From: Alcanivorax limicola
Lineage (GTDB): Bacteria > Pseudomonadota > Gammaproteobacteria > Pseudomonadales > Alcanivoracaceae
Length of the DNA: 64,000 nucleotides
Reading direction: 5' to 3'
Assembly (NCBI RefSeq): GCF_019931215.1
Contig: NZ_JAIOUB010000005.1
Location: forward strand, 62,001 to 126,000
Shown: in pieces, positions 29,905 to 39,766 of the stretch
How the letters are laid out: every line of letters starts with the position of its first letter
Position numbering within the stretch: the first letter of the stretch is position 1
The notes under the pieces: model-generated
What the model was told of the DNA's origin: nothing
What the model saw: only the letters and a program-made list of their open reading frames with translations
The model's database searches: none
Translations under genes and position numbers: made by a program

Positions 29905-31497
29905 TTACTGGAATACCCGATCCGGATGAGCAAAGGTTATCACAAAGCTGGCGCCCGGATCGGCAGCCTCATGATCGAGCCGGGCCTGGTTACTTTCGCA
30001 GAGTTCCCGGCACAGAAAAAGACCTAGCCCGGTGCCGTCGCGCGATGTAGTAAAAAACGGCTCGAAAAGATTGGCCACTGCCTCGGGGGCAACCCCCGGT
30101 CCATAGTCACGCACCTTCAGCCATGGCAGGCCTGTTGTGGGATGTGCGCCGGCCAGAATATCGATTTTGCCGCCGCCACCATGACGCAATGCATTACCCA
30201 GCAGGTTATCCAGGACCTGATCCAGCTGGCGCGCATCAAAGCGAACATCCGGCAGATTGTCCGGAATCATGGCACGCAGCAGCGAGGCATCCCGCCCGGC
30301 CTCGCGCCAGCGGTTTACGCAATGGCCGACGACTTGCCGCAGATCGAGTTTCTCGGCGCTGCTGGCCTGGCGGCGCGACAGCGCGAGAATGTCTGTAATG
30401 ATGCCGTTCACTCGCGCCACGTGCTTCTGGATGATGCCCAGCAGCTTCTTGTCTTCTTTTTCGGCGATGCCCTCTTCCAGCAGTTGTGAGGCATGGTTGA
30501 TAGCGCTCAGGGGGTTGCGGATCTCGTGGGCGATGGTGGCGGACATGCGCCCCAGGGACGCGAGTTTGAGCTGCTGCACTTCCTGCATCAGGCGTGCACG
30601 GTCCTCCAGGAAGACGATCACGGAAGCGTTGGCGGGGCTCTTGTCGGCATTGCCGCTATCCAGCAGTGCGAAGCGCGCGTCCAGTGCGGGGCGCTCGCGG
30701 TCAGCGGGCAGGGGAGGGAGCTGTTCGTTCGGGTCGGCTTGCCATTGGCGAAAATGCGTCATGAGGCATTCAGGCAGTGTTTTGCCTGCCGCGGTGCCAG
30801 GGAACAGCTCCTGCGCCGAGTGGTTGCACAGCTCGATGGTGAATGCGTTGTTGAAGACCAGAATGCCGGTGCGCATGCGCTCGACGACTTGCTGATTCAG
30901 CGCCTGCAGATGCTGGATTGCACCATGCTGGAGCACCGCCAGCTGCTCGCTACGGGCGAGCCGCTGGGCAACCTGGCGAGTGATGAGTGCGACAGCGAAG
31001 AATGCCACGCCCAGGGTGCCGGATTCGGTCATCAGGAATGGATCATCGGCTGCTGTCTGCAACGCGAAGTACACCTGCTCGAACATGACCGCGAAGGTGG
31101 CCAGTGCCGCCGTCAGCAGCCCGAGCCGGCCCGGCAGAATAATGCTTGCCGATGCCACAGTGACCAGCAACAAGACTGTCAGGTTGCTTTCTATGCCGCC
31201 GCTGGCATGGATCAGCAGAGTCAGCACCAGTACGTCGGAGAGCACCGGCACGAGTGGCATCAGCGGACGGCCGCGATACAGTGGCGCTTTCAGCAACACC
31301 GACATGAAGGTCAGTGCGACGTAGGCCAGGGAGGTGTAAAGAAACAGCGAGGGGTTGGACTGCCCCAGCAGTGACGGGCCCCTGTTGGCCAGAAAGACCA
31401 CCAGCAGTAACACCGCGAGCAGAATGCGGTAGGCGGTGTAGACGCGTATCGGCGTCCACAGCTGGGTGTCTTCCAGCGGCCGGCTGGTATCAATCAC
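29905..31497 (-). CDS. pilS: Sensor histidine kinase PilS
   Basis: Membrane histidine kinase of about 530 aa, partner of PilR. About six hydrophobic N-terminal segments (e.g. YRILLAVLLLVVFLAN) form the sensor domain. A PAS domain follows (NNAFTIELCNHSAQELFPG), then the H-box MSATIAHEIRNPLSAINHASQLL, N-box NLLGNALRHG and G-boxes VRDYGPGV and TGLGLFLCREL. GTG 31497 is the best start: GGAG lies 8 nt upstream, and it overlaps the stop of the preceding PP0621-like gene. In Pseudomonas, PilS senses pilin in the inner membrane. Confidence 0.94.
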   Translation of the reverse strand: MIDTSRPLEDTQLWTPIRVYTAYRILLAVLLLVVFLANRGPSLLGQSNPSLFLYTSLAYVALTFMSVLLKAPLYRGRPLMPLVPVLSDVLVLTLLIHASGGIESNLTVLLLVTVASASIILPGRLGLLTAALATFAVMFEQVYFALQTAADDPFLMTESGTLGVAFFAVALITRQVAQRLARSEQLAVLQHGAIQHLQALNQQVVERMRTGILVFNNAFTIELCNHSAQELFPGTAAGKTLPECLMTHFRQWQADPNEQLPPLPADRERPALDARFALLDSGNADKSPANASVIVFLEDRARLMQEVQQLKLASLGRMSATIAHEIRNPLSAINHASQLLEEGIAEKEDKKLLGIIQKHVARVNGIITDILALSRRQASSAEKLDLRQVVGHCVNRWREAGRDASLLRAMIPDNLPDVRFDARQLDQVLDNLLGNALRHGGGGKIDILAGAHPTTGLPWLKVRDYGPGVAPEAVANLFEPFFTTSRDGTGLGLFLCRELCESNQARLDHEAADPGASFVITFAHPDRVFQ

Positions 31498-31720
31498 CCT
31501 GTTGCTCCAGCCAGGCCTGACGGTGATCGTGGCAGCAGAAATGATGCGCTTTGTGCGGCAGTGCCAGATGCTCGGGCACATAGACACCGCAATGGGCACA
31601 GCGCAGCATGCGCTCGGTGCTCTGTGGCACGGACGATTTGCCGCGCCCGGTGACGGTCTTGATCAGGCGCCAGACCAGATAAACCAGCAGCGCGAGGATG
31701 ATGAGTCGGATCAGGCCCAT
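31490..31720 (-). CDS. PP0621 family protein (small membrane-anchored zinc-ribbon-like protein)
   Basis: Protein of 76 aa with one N-terminal membrane helix (MGLIRLIILALLVYLVWRLI) and a C-terminal Cys/His-rich segment, LRCAHCGVYVPEHLALPHKAHHFCCHDH, likely to bind zinc. This matches the PP0621 family found upstream of pilS in pseudomonads. ATG 31720 is chosen over the longer upstream frame because the membrane helix starts there. It overlaps pilS by 8 nt, so it is probably co-translated with pilSR. Function unknown. Confidence 0.8.
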   Translation of the reverse strand: MGLIRLIILALLVYLVWRLIKTVTGRGKSSVPQSTERMLRCAHCGVYVPEHLALPHKAHHFCCHDHRQAWLEQQGD

Positions 31721-31848
31721 TTCCCGGATTCCTTGAGGATCGATAAAAACAAGACCACTAGATTCTACGGAACCGGCGCGCATCGCAAGTGCCGGGAATC
31801 GCGGCAGAGGGTACAATCGCGGCTCTGGCAAACGAGAGGCGGACAGTC

Positions 31849-33474
31849 ATGCGAGTAGTCATCGCACAGCGCAACATGCTGGTGGGCGACATTGAGGGCA
31901 ATGCCGAGCGTATCCTGGCTGCGGCCGACGAGGCCCGGCGCCTGCTGGGCGCTGATCTGGTGGTCTTCCCTGAACTGGCTCTGACAGGCTATCCGCCAGA
32001 GGATCTGCTGCTGCGACCGAGCCTCAACACGCGCATCGAGGAAGCCATCCGTGACATCGCAGCAGGCACGGAAGTGCCGCTGGTCATTGGCTACCCGGGC
32101 GTGCGTAACGGAGTGCGCTACAACGTGGCCGGGCTGATACGTCCAGGCGAAGCGACCGCCGCGTGCGAATACTTCAAGCAATGCCTGCCCAACTACCGTG
32201 TGTTTGATGAGAAGCGCTATTTTCAGGCCGGCCATCAGTCGCAGCTCTTCGAGCTCGATGGATTGCGTTTCGCCTTGTCCGTGTGTGAAGACATCTGGCA
32301 TCCGGGGCCAACGATTGCCGCGCGCGATGCAGGTGCCGAGCTGGTGATCAATCTCAACGCCTCGCCGTTTCGGCGCGACAAGCATGAGGAGCGCCTTGAG
32401 CAGGTGCGGGCGCGCGCCCGGGATACCGGACTGCCGGTGATCTACTGCAATCTGGTGGGCGGCCAGGACGAACTGATTTTTGATGGTGGTTCCTTCGCCG
32501 TGGACGGTGCCGGGCAGTGCGTGGTGCAAGGCGGATTTTTCGAGGAGGCTCTGATTCCGCTGGATATTCATCGTGGCGCAGACGGCCTGATTATCGATGG
32601 TGAGCAGCTGCCGACCCCTGATGAAGAAGAGAGTGTGTACCGCGCGCTGGTCCTGGCCGTGCGTGACTATGTTGGCAAGAACGGCTTTCGCGGCGCACTG
32701 CTGGGGTTGTCTGGCGGCATCGATTCGGCCCTGACGCTCGCCATTGCCGTGGACGCGCTGGGCCCGGAGCGGGTTGAGGCGGTCATGATGCCGTTCCACT
32801 ATACCTCCGATATGAGCCGCGAGGATGCTGCTGCCCAGGCGCGCACCATGAACGTGAACTATCGCGTACTGCCGATTGAGGGCATGTACGACAACGCCAT
32901 GACCGTGCTGGCTGACAGCTTTGCGGGTCTCAACGCCGATACTACCGAAGAAAATCTCCAGGCGCGCTGCCGTGGCGTGCTGCTGATGGCGCTGTCGAAC
33001 AAGCTCGGGCATGTCGTGCTGCCCACCGGCAACAAGAGTGAAATGGCGGTGGGATACGCCACGCTGTATGGCGACATGGTGGGCGGCTTCAGCGTGTTGA
33101 AAGATGTGTCCAAGACCTGGGTCTATCGCCTGGCGACCTATCGCAACAGGAAGGCCGGGCAGGACATCATTCCGCAGCGCGTGATTGATCGCCCGCCCTC
33201 AGCAGAACTGGCCCCGGACCAGGTGGACCAGGACAGCTTGCCGGATTACAGCGTTCTGGACGCCATCCTGGCGCTGTACGTCGAACAGGATTACAGCGCA
33301 GAAGCGGTGATTCGCGCTGGCTTCGAGCGGGAGGATGTGTACCGGGTGGTGCGCATGGTGGATCGTAATGAGTACAAGCGCCGCCAGAGCGCCGTTGGCC
33401 CCCGGGTAACGCGGCGCGCCTTTGGCAAGGACCGTCGTTACCCGATCACCAATGGCTGGCGACCGGGCGATTGA
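31849..33474 (+). CDS. nadE: Glutamine-dependent NAD+ synthetase
   Basis: 541-aa enzyme that converts deamido-NAD to NAD+ with glutamine and ATP. The N-terminal nitrilase-like glutaminase domain has the catalytic triad Glu (FPELALTGYPPEDLL), Lys (YFKQCLPNYRVFDE) and Cys (LSVCEDIW). The C-terminal ATP-pyrophosphatase domain has the P-loop LGLSGGIDSALT and LPTGNKSEMAVGYATLYGDM. ATG 31849 has GAGG 9 nt upstream. It is divergent from the PP0621/pilSR unit. In PAO1 nadE is not at this location, so this placement is a local difference. Confidence 0.96.
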   Translation: MRVVIAQRNMLVGDIEGNAERILAAADEARRLLGADLVVFPELALTGYPPEDLLLRPSLNTRIEEAIRDIAAGTEVPLVIGYPGVRNGVRYNVAGLIRPGEATAACEYFKQCLPNYRVFDEKRYFQAGHQSQLFELDGLRFALSVCEDIWHPGPTIAARDAGAELVINLNASPFRRDKHEERLEQVRARARDTGLPVIYCNLVGGQDELIFDGGSFAVDGAGQCVVQGGFFEEALIPLDIHRGADGLIIDGEQLPTPDEEESVYRALVLAVRDYVGKNGFRGALLGLSGGIDSALTLAIAVDALGPERVEAVMMPFHYTSDMSREDAAAQARTMNVNYRVLPIEGMYDNAMTVLADSFAGLNADTTEENLQARCRGVLLMALSNKLGHVVLPTGNKSEMAVGYATLYGDMVGGFSVLKDVSKTWVYRLATYRNRKAGQDIIPQRVIDRPPSAELAPDQVDQDSLPDYSVLDAILALYVEQDYSAEAVIRAGFEREDVYRVVRMVDRNEYKRRQSAVGPRVTRRAFGKDRRYPITNGWRPGD

Positions 33475-33513
33475 GTGGAGCGTGATACAGGGCTGTAGCG
33501 GTAAACCGTGCCG

Positions 33514-34365
33514 TTACAGCAGATCAAAGGTAATCAGGCTGAGCCAGTTGCGCTCATCCCGCGGCCACCACTCCAGTGCCACCCGCTGGCGACTATCCAG
33601 GTATTCGCTTTCCGGCCAGTTGTGCACCAGCACCGTCTGGCTGCGGCTGGCCAACTCGTCCTCACCGAGCGAGCGGTAGGCACGCGCCATGATGGCCAGT
33701 GCCTCCTCGACGGCGGGGGTTTCCTGATAATGCAGCACCACCTGTTGTGCCCGATTGATCGCCGCGACGTAAGCGCTGCGGCGCGCATAGTAGCGCGCGA
33801 CGTGCAGTTCCTGTGCCGCCATCTGGTTGCGGATATACACCATGCGCGAGCGCGCATCCGGGGCATAGTCACTGTCGGGATAGCGGCTGGCCAGTTCATG
33901 GAAATCCCGGAACGCATCACGCCAGGACGACAGATCCCGAGATGCGCGATTGGTGCGCACGAGGCGGTCAAACAGGCCGCGCTGCATGTTGTAGTTGGCC
34001 AGGCCTTTCATATACAGCACATAGTCCATGTGCGCGTTGGCCGGATAATTGCGGATGAAACGCGTGGCGGTGGCCACTGTCGCCGGGTAATCCAGCGCCC
34101 GGTACTGGGTGTAGATCAGATCAAGCTGCGCCTGCTCGGCAAAATCACCATAAGGGAAACGTGCTTCCAGCTCGCGCAATTCGTCAATCGCCGACAGGAA
34201 GTTATTGCGGTCGAGCTGCTTGCGCACCTCCTCGTAATGCTCCGATTCCGTGCGCTCCGGCCGTTCTTTGGGTTTGTTGGAGCAACCGGCGACCGACAGC
34301 AGCAGGGCGAGGATGACGACAAGGCCGACAGGAAGGCCGGTACGAAGACGAGTATGTGCGCGCAT
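33514..34365 (-). CDS. bamD: Outer membrane protein assembly factor BamD (ComL)
   Basis: Essential BAM-complex lipoprotein of about 283 aa. Signal peptide with lipobox SVAGC, then TPR repeats (EHYEEVRKQLDRNNFLSAIDELRELEARFPYG; SWRDAFRDFHELASRYPDSDYAPDAR). The C-terminal segment ends in WPRDERNWLSLITFDLL. ATG 34365 is preceded by AGG 6 nt upstream, but a perfect 15-bp duplication copies the same ribosome site and start 15 nt upstream (ATG 34380, in frame). Either could be used. It is divergent from rluD, as in Pseudomonas and E. coli. Confidence 0.95.
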   Translation of the reverse strand: MRAHTRLRTGLPVGLVVILALLLSVAGCSNKPKERPERTESEHYEEVRKQLDRNNFLSAIDELRELEARFPYGDFAEQAQLDLIYTQYRALDYPATVATATRFIRNYPANAHMDYVLYMKGLANYNMQRGLFDRLVRTNRASRDLSSWRDAFRDFHELASRYPDSDYAPDARSRMVYIRNQMAAQELHVARYYARRSAYVAAINRAQQVVLHYQETPAVEEALAIMARAYRSLGEDELASRSQTVLVHNWPESEYLDSRQRVALEWWPRDERNWLSLITFDLL

Positions 34366-34392
34366 GATGACCTGATGCATGATGACCTGATG
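34363..34392 (-). repeat. 15-bp perfect tandem duplication over the bamD start region
   Basis: The units 34363-34377 and 34378-34392 are identical. Read on the minus strand, each contains CAGGTCATCATG, a ribosome site and start codon. The period of 15 keeps both starts in frame (adding MHQVI). Confidence 0.95.
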
Positions 34393-34645
34393 TTGGTAAC
34401 TCATTGATTGCCGGACGTGTCCGACCTGAATATCCGGCTGCCCTGCTATGCAGGGTGCCACGCCCTTGTTGCGGCGTGATCAGCGCCCGCCATTTAAGCA
34501 TGGGCAGGCTGGCGCGGCCACCCGGCCGCCGACCCGGAACCGACACGTCCCCGGGCTGTCTGCGTTATACTGCCGCCTGACGCAGGGTGCCGGGCAATCG
34601 GCACGCTTCACATCTGATGCCGACACTGTCTACCGAGGTTCCCTG

Positions 34646-35626
34646 ATGGGACAACCGACCACCGATAAAATTCAGCTCAGCGCCCGGGCTGCCCCCGAGC
34701 ATGCAGGCCAGCGCCTGGATCAGGTCGCTGCCGAGCTGTTTGACCGCTTTTCCCGGTCCCGCCTCCAGCACTGGATCAAGGCCGGTACCCTGACCGTGAA
34801 TGGCAAGCAGGCCAAGCCCAAGGACAAGCTGATGGGCAGCGAAGAGCTGGTCATCGACGCCGAGCTGGAAATCGAGGTTGATGACGCGCCCCAGGCCATC
34901 GATCTGCCCGTGATCTACCAGGACGACGATCTGCTGGTGATCAACAAGCCCGCCGGACTGGTGGTGCACCCGGCCGCTGGTCACCATGACGGCACCCTGC
35001 TGAACGGGCTGCTGCATCAGGACCCGGGCCTCAACAACCTGCCGCGCGCCGGCATTGTGCACCGTCTGGATCGCGACACCACCGGCCTGATGGTCGTGGC
35101 GCGCACGCTGGAGGCGCACACTTCGCTGGTGGCTCAACTTCAGGACAAGTCCCTGTATCGGGAATATGAAGCGGTTACCGTTGGCGTAATGACCAGTGGT
35201 GGCATGGTAGATGCCCCCATCGGCCGCCACCCCCAGGACCGCAAGCGCCAGGCCGTGGTCGAGGGCGGCAAGCCCGCCGTAACCCACTACCGTGTCATCA
35301 AACGCTACCGGGGCCATACCCACATCCGGGTGCAGCTGGAAACCGGGCGCACGCACCAGATTCGCGTGCACATGACGCACATTCGCTACCCGCTGGTGGG
35401 CGACCCGGTCTACAGCGGCCGCCTGAAACTGCCCGCTGGTGCAACCCCGGCCCTGCGCGAGGCGATTCAGGGTTTCCGCCGTCAGGCGCTGCACGCCCGC
35501 AAACTGGGTCTGATACACCCGACGTCCGGTGAGTACATGGAATTCGAATCGCCGTTGCCCGCTGACTTCGAGGCGCTGCTGGCCAGCTTGCGCGCCGACG
35601 TGGCCGAGCAGGCTGAACGTCCGTGA
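34646..35626 (+). CDS. rluD: 23S rRNA pseudouridine(1911/1915/1917) synthase RluD
   Basis: Pseudouridine synthase of 326 aa acting on helix 69 of 23S rRNA. An S4-type RNA-binding domain is at the N-terminus (QRLDQVAAELFDRFSRSRLQHWIKAG), followed by the RluA-family catalytic domain with the active-site Asp in HRLDRDTTGLMVVA, and RTHQIRVHMTHIRYPLVGDP. ATG 34646 has GAGG 8 nt upstream. A TATACT hexamer at about 34566 may be the -10 of its promoter. It is followed 13 nt later by pgeF, a conserved pair. Confidence 0.96.
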   Translation: MGQPTTDKIQLSARAAPEHAGQRLDQVAAELFDRFSRSRLQHWIKAGTLTVNGKQAKPKDKLMGSEELVIDAELEIEVDDAPQAIDLPVIYQDDDLLVINKPAGLVVHPAAGHHDGTLLNGLLHQDPGLNNLPRAGIVHRLDRDTTGLMVVARTLEAHTSLVAQLQDKSLYREYEAVTVGVMTSGGMVDAPIGRHPQDRKRQAVVEGGKPAVTHYRVIKRYRGHTHIRVQLETGRTHQIRVHMTHIRYPLVGDPVYSGRLKLPAGATPALREAIQGFRRQALHARKLGLIHPTSGEYMEFESPLPADFEALLASLRADVAEQAERP

Positions 35627-35639
35627 GCCGTGCTGGATG

Positions 35640-36407
35640 ATGAAGGACGCCGTGGCACTGCCCGCCCTGGGCGACTGGCTGATTCCCGATTGGCAACCGC
35701 ACCCGAGCGTGCGCGCCTGCGTGACCACCCGTGCCGGCACGCTGTCGCCCCCCCCCTGGCGCGGCTTCAACCTTGGCGCCAACTGTGGCGATGAACCGGA
35801 GCGGGTGGAGCAGGCCCGGCGGCATGTGCATCGGTTGCTGGGCACCCCGCACCCGCCCACCTGGTTGCGCCAGGTGCATGGTGTGGCCCTGGTGCCCGCC
35901 GGGCATGCTGATGCTGAGGCGGACGGTGTCTGGACCGATAAAGCCGGTTGGCCTTGCGCCGTACTCACCGCAGATTGCCTGCCAGTGCTGCTGGCGCGTT
36001 GCGACGGCCAGGCGGTGGCGGCGGTGCATGCCGGTTGGCGTGGTTTGCAGGCCGGGATTATCGAACGTGCCGTGGCGCAGCTTGCTCCCGATGGCGAGCC
36101 ACTCTCGGCGTGGCTGGGCCCGGCGATTTCCCAACCTTGCTATCAAGTCGGGCGGGACGTGTACGAGGCCTTTGTCGGCAGTGATCCCGCCGCGGCTGCC
36201 GGTTTCGAGCCAGATGGCACCCCCGAGCACTGGCACTTGAGCCTGACCGGGCTGGCGGGTCAGCGCCTTGAGCGCGCTGGCGTTACGGATGTCAGCGGCG
36301 GTGAGCAGTGCACCGCGTCCGACCCCTCACGTTTTTATTCCTACCGTTATGAAGGCCAGACCGGCCGCTTCGCCAGCCTGGTCTGGCTCGATGCAAGTGC
36401 TGATTAA
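35640..36407 (+). CDS. pgeF: Peptidoglycan editing factor PgeF (YfiH, multicopper polyphenol oxidase-like)
   Basis: 255-aa protein of the laccase-domain/YfiH family, which removes wrongly incorporated L-Ser from UDP-MurNAc precursors in E. coli. The metal/active-site residues are in WLRQVHGVALV, LTADCLPVLL and AAVHAGWRGLQAG; the C-terminus has RFYSYRYEGQTGRFASLVWL. ATG 35640 and ATG 35637 are adjacent starts; neither has a strong ribosome site, and coupling to rluD is likely. Confidence 0.93.
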   Translation: MKDAVALPALGDWLIPDWQPHPSVRACVTTRAGTLSPPPWRGFNLGANCGDEPERVEQARRHVHRLLGTPHPPTWLRQVHGVALVPAGHADAEADGVWTDKAGWPCAVLTADCLPVLLARCDGQAVAAVHAGWRGLQAGIIERAVAQLAPDGEPLSAWLGPAISQPCYQVGRDVYEAFVGSDPAAAAGFEPDGTPEHWHLSLTGLAGQRLERAGVTDVSGGEQCTASDPSRFYSYRYEGQTGRFASLVWLDASAD

Positions 36408-36429
36408 GCCTTCCCTCCGCATCGCTGTT

Positions 36430-36463
36430 TATTGATCTGGCGCAACTATTGATCTGGCGCAAC
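36430..36463 (+). repeat. 17-bp perfect tandem duplication upstream of the clpB promoter
   Basis: The units 36430-36446 and 36447-36463 are identical (TATTGATCTGGCGCAAC). They lie in the pgeF-clpB spacer, ending 18 bp before the sigma-32-like promoter. Confidence 0.95.
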
Positions 36464-36481
36464 AAGCGCGCTTGGGCACCG

Positions 36482-36510
36482 CTTGAAAATCATCCAGGTC
36501 GACCTCATTT
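36482..36510 (+). promoter_or_regulatory. Sigma-32 (heat-shock) promoter for clpB
   Basis: CTTGAAA (36482-36488), a 14-bp spacer and CCTCATTT (36503-36510) match the RpoH consensus CTTGAAA / CCCCATNT at all -35 positions and all but one -10 position. It lies 54 bp before the clpB start. Confidence 0.8.
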
Positions 36511-36564
36511 TCAGGCTATCTGAAGTACTGCTAATCAAAGTGCTGCGACGATTGAGGGAAAATC

Positions 36565-39144
36565 ATGCGTCCTGACCGTTTTACAAGCCGTTTGCAAGAA
36601 GCGCTGGGTGAAGCCCAGTCCCTGGCTGCCGGCGCCAGCCATACCACCATTGAACCGGTACACCTGATGCTGGCGCTGTTGCGTGCCCGTGGCGGTAGCG
36701 CCCGGCCGTTGCTGGAAAAAGCCGGCGCCAACGCCAACGATATTGATACTGCCCTGCAACTGGCCGTGGAAAAGCTGCCCACCACACAACAATTCAGTGG
36801 TGACGTGCATCTCTCCCGCGGGCTGGGCAATCTGCTCAACCTGGCGGACCGCGAAGCACAGCAACGCGGCGACCAGTACATTTCCAGTGAAGCCGTTCTG
36901 CTGGCAGCCTGCGACGATAGCGGCGAGCTGGGCAAGCTGCTCAAGCGCGCCGGGGTGGTGAAAAATGTGCTGGCGCAGAAGATTGATGACGTGCGCGGAG
37001 GCGAAAGCGTGAACGACCCCAATGCGGAAGAAAAACGCGAAGCGCTGGACAAATACACGGTGGATCTCACCAGCCGCGCCGAAGACGGCAAGCTGGACCC
37101 GGTGATCGGTCGCGACGATGAAATTCGTCGCACGATTCAGGTGCTGCAACGCCGGACCAAGAACAACCCGGTGCTAATCGGTGAACCCGGTGTCGGCAAA
37201 ACCGCTATCGTCGAAGGCCTGGCCCAGCGCATCGTCAATGGCGAAGTGCCGGAAGGCCTGAAAGACAAGCGCGTCCTGTCTCTGGACATGGCGGCGTTGA
37301 TCGCCGGTGCCAAGTATCGCGGCGAATTTGAAGAGCGCCTGAAAGCCGTGCTCAACGAACTGTCCAAACAGGAAGGTCGTATCATCCTGTTTATTGATGA
37401 GCTGCACACCATGGTGGGCGCCGGGAAAGCCGATGGCGCCATGGACGCCGGTAACATGCTCAAACCCGCCCTGGCCCGTGGCGAGCTGCACTGCGTCGGC
37501 GCGACCACACTGAATGAATACCGCCAGTACATCGAGAAAGATGCCGCCCTGGAACGTCGCTTCCAGAAAGTGCAGGTGGACCAGCCCACGGTGGAAGACA
37601 CCATCGCCATCCTGCGCGGGTTAAAAGAGCGCTATGAAGTGCACCACGGCGTCGAGATTACCGATGGCGCCATCATTGCTGCGGCCAAGCTGTCCCAGCG
37701 TTATATCACCGACCGCCAGCTGCCGGACAAGGCGATTGATCTGATTGATGAATCGGCCAGCCGCATCCGCATGGAAATGGATTCCATGCCGGAAGAAATG
37801 GATCGCCTCGACCGCAAGCTGATCCAGCTGAAAATGGAGCGCGAAGCGGTGCGCAAGGAAGAAGACGATGCCAGCAAGAAGCGCATGGCAAAGCTGGAAG
37901 AAGACATCAGCCGTCAGGAAAAGGAATACGCCGACCTGCGCGAAATCTGGGAAGCGGAAAAAGCCAGCCTGATGGGCGCCCAGGAATACAAGGCCGAGCT
38001 GGAGAAGGCCCGGGTTGAAATGGACCAGGCCCGCCGTGCTGGCGATCTGACCCGCATGTCAGAATTGCAATACGGCCTGATTCCCGAGCTGGAAAAGAAA
38101 GTGGCTGAAGCCCAGGGCCAGGAACAGCAGGATATGCAGCTGCTGCGCAACAAGGTGACGGACGAAGAGATTGCCGAAGTCGTGTCCAAATGGACCGGCA
38201 TTCCGGTATCGAAAATGCTCGAGGGCGAGCGCGACAAGTTGCTGCGCATGGAAGACGCCCTGCACGAACGTGTAGTGGGCCAGCACGAAGCGGTGGAAGC
38301 CGTGGCGAATGCTGTGCGCCGCTCCCGCGCCGGCCTGTCCGACCCCAACCGCCCCAATGGCTCCTTCCTGTTCCTGGGCCCGACCGGTGTCGGCAAGACG
38401 GAGCTGTGCAAATCCCTGGCTTCTTTCCTGTTCGATACCGAAGAGGCCATGGTGCGCATCGATATGTCAGAGTTCATGGAGAAGCATTCCGTGGCTCGAC
38501 TGATCGGCGCACCGCCGGGATACGTGGGGTATGAGGAGGGCGGTTACCTGACCGAAGCGGTGCGCCGCAAACCCTATTCCGTGCTCCTGCTCGATGAGGT
38601 GGAAAAAGCGCACCCGGATGTGTTCAACATTCTCTTGCAGGTGCTGGAGGATGGCCGCCTGACCGACGGCCAGGGTCGCACGGTGGACTTCCGCAACACC
38701 GTGGTGGTGATGACCTCCAACCTGGGCTCAGACCTGATTCAGCGGATGGCGGGTGAAGAACAGTACGACACCATGAAGGCAGCGGTGATGGAGGTGGTGG
38801 GCACCCATTTCCGGCCCGAGTTCATCAACCGGGTGGATGAAGTGGTGGTGTTCCATCCGCTGGCCAAAACGCAGATTCGTGGTATTGCCGAGATTCAGCT
38901 GGCCGGGCTACGCAACCGCCTGGCAGAGCGGGACATGCGCCTGGCGCTGACCGATGGTGCACTGGACCTGCTGGTGGAAGCCGGGTTCGATCCGGTTTAC
39001 GGCGCGCGCCCGCTGAAGCGGGCGATCCAGCAGAAGATCGAGAACCCCCTGGCGGCCGCCATCCTGCGCGGCGACTTCGCCGCCGGCGACCTGATTCAGG
39101 GGGATGTCAGTGGCGAGGGCCTGGTATTCGGCAAAAGCCACTGA
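36565..39144 (+). CDS. clpB: ATP-dependent disaggregase ClpB
   Basis: Hsp104/ClpB chaperone of 859 aa that, with DnaK, rescues aggregated proteins. Domains: N-terminal Clp repeat (1-145), NBD1 with Walker [14 protein letters not shown] (about 203) and Walker [16 protein letters not shown], middle coiled-coil M domain (about 410-525), NBD2 with [14 protein letters not shown] (about 607) and [15 protein letters not shown], and the C-terminal D2 small domain with [12 protein letters not shown]. Full length. A sigma-32 promoter lies upstream. Confidence 0.98.
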   Translation: MRPDRFTSRLQEALGEAQSLAAGASHTTIEPVHLMLALLRARGGSARPLLEKAGANANDIDTALQLAVEKLPTTQQFSGDVHLSRGLGNLLNLADREAQQRGDQYISSEAVLLAACDDSGELGKLLKRAGVVKNVLAQKIDDVRGGESVNDPNAEEKREALDKYTVDLTSRAEDGKLDPVIGRDDEIRRTIQVLQRRTKNNPVLIGEPGVGKTAIVEGLAQRIVNGEVPEGLKDKRVLSLDMAALIAGAKYRGEFEERLKAVLNELSKQEGRIILFIDELHTMVGAGKADGAMDAGNMLKPALARGELHCVGATTLNEYRQYIEKDAALERRFQKVQVDQPTVEDTIAILRGLKERYEVHHGVEITDGAIIAAAKLSQRYITDRQLPDKAIDLIDESASRIRMEMDSMPEEMDRLDRKLIQLKMEREAVRKEEDDASKKRMAKLEEDISRQEKEYADLREIWEAEKASLMGAQEYKAELEKARVEMDQARRAGDLTRMSELQYGLIPELEKKVAEAQGQEQQDMQLLRNKVTDEEIAEVVSKWTGIPVSKMLEGERDKLLRMEDALHERVVGQHEAVEAVANAVRRSRAGLSDPNRPNGSFLFLGPTGVGKTELCKSLASFLFDTEEAMVRIDMSEFMEKHSVARLIGAPPGYVGYEEGGYLTEAVRRKPYSVLLLDEVEKAHPDVFNILLQVLEDGRLTDGQGRTVDFRNTVVVMTSNLGSDLIQRMAGEEQYDTMKAAVMEVVGTHFRPEFINRVDEVVVFHPLAKTQIRGIAEIQLAGLRNRLAERDMRLALTDGALDLLVEAGFDPVYGARPLKRAIQQKIENPLAAAILRGDFAAGDLIQGDVSGEGLVFGKSH

Positions 39145-39175
39145 GGCGAGAAAGACTGACGGGCCGGATGGATGA

Positions 39176-39628
39176 TCAGTTGCAGGCGCGCAGGCGCTCG
39201 CGGGTGTCATCCAGCATCTTCTGGCGTGCTTCGGTATCCAGCGTGGTGACTTCGCCAGTGTCCGGGTCTTCCATGCGTACGACCGGGCGGTTGGTGAGGG
39301 TCTCCAGATTGTCCCGCAGTTGCTTGCAGTAGGCCTCGTCGACCGGGGGTACGGCAGGCTCTGCGGGCGTTTGCTGGCGGTTACTGCCTGCGCGGGCCGG
39401 CGGATTGCCGGCTTCCCGATCCCCGCCGCCCTGGCGTTGACGGCGATCCGATCCCTGGCCCCAGGTGCGGACTTCACGGCTTTCCTCACCTTCCGGCGCG
39501 CTCTCGGAATAATGGGTAACCCCTTGTTCATCCACCCAGCGGTAGAAGGTCTGGGCGCTGGCGGCCTGAGCCAGCAGGGCAAGGCCCAGCAATGGCAGGA
39601 TCGTGCAGATCGTTATTATACGGTTCAC
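39176..39628 (-). CDS. DUF4124 domain-containing exported protein
   Basis: Protein of 150 aa with a signal peptide (LPLLGLALLAQAASA|Q) followed by the DUF4124 signature YRWVDEQGVTHYSE. After a disordered, Gly/Arg/Pro-rich linker, a C-terminal helical part contains Cys residues in EAYCKQLRDNLETL and RLRAC. GTG 39628 is chosen because the signal peptide begins there and GGAG lies upstream. It is convergent with clpB across 31 bp. It is periplasmic; function unknown. Confidence 0.82.
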   Translation of the reverse strand: MNRIITICTILPLLGLALLAQAASAQTFYRWVDEQGVTHYSESAPEGEESREVRTWGQGSDRRQRQGGGDREAGNPPARAGSNRQQTPAEPAVPPVDEAYCKQLRDNLETLTNRPVVRMEDPDTGEVTTLDTEARQKMLDDTRERLRACN

Positions 39629-39662
39629 CCTGTTTTCTCCCCATCTTGTTGCGCCACAGGTT

Positions 39663-39695
39663 CGGCGGCTTCGCCGTGCGGAGCCGGTGCTCCGC
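39663..39695. other. Two consecutive short GC hairpins in the DUF4124-ilvI spacer
   Basis: CGGCG-GCTT-CGCCG (39663-39676) and GCGGAGC-CGGT-GCTCCGC (39678-39695) are perfect inverted repeats side by side. No T-tract follows. They lie in the 5' region upstream of the divergent DUF4124 gene, so they could be part of its leader or a repeat element. Otherwise 39629-40105 holds only the promoter and leader described next. Confidence 0.5.
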
Positions 39696-39766
39696 CTGCG
39701 GTTAGAATGCCTGCGCCGGGCTGTGCTCCGCAACTGCCCGTGTCACGTTTTCCTGCCCCCAAGTGT

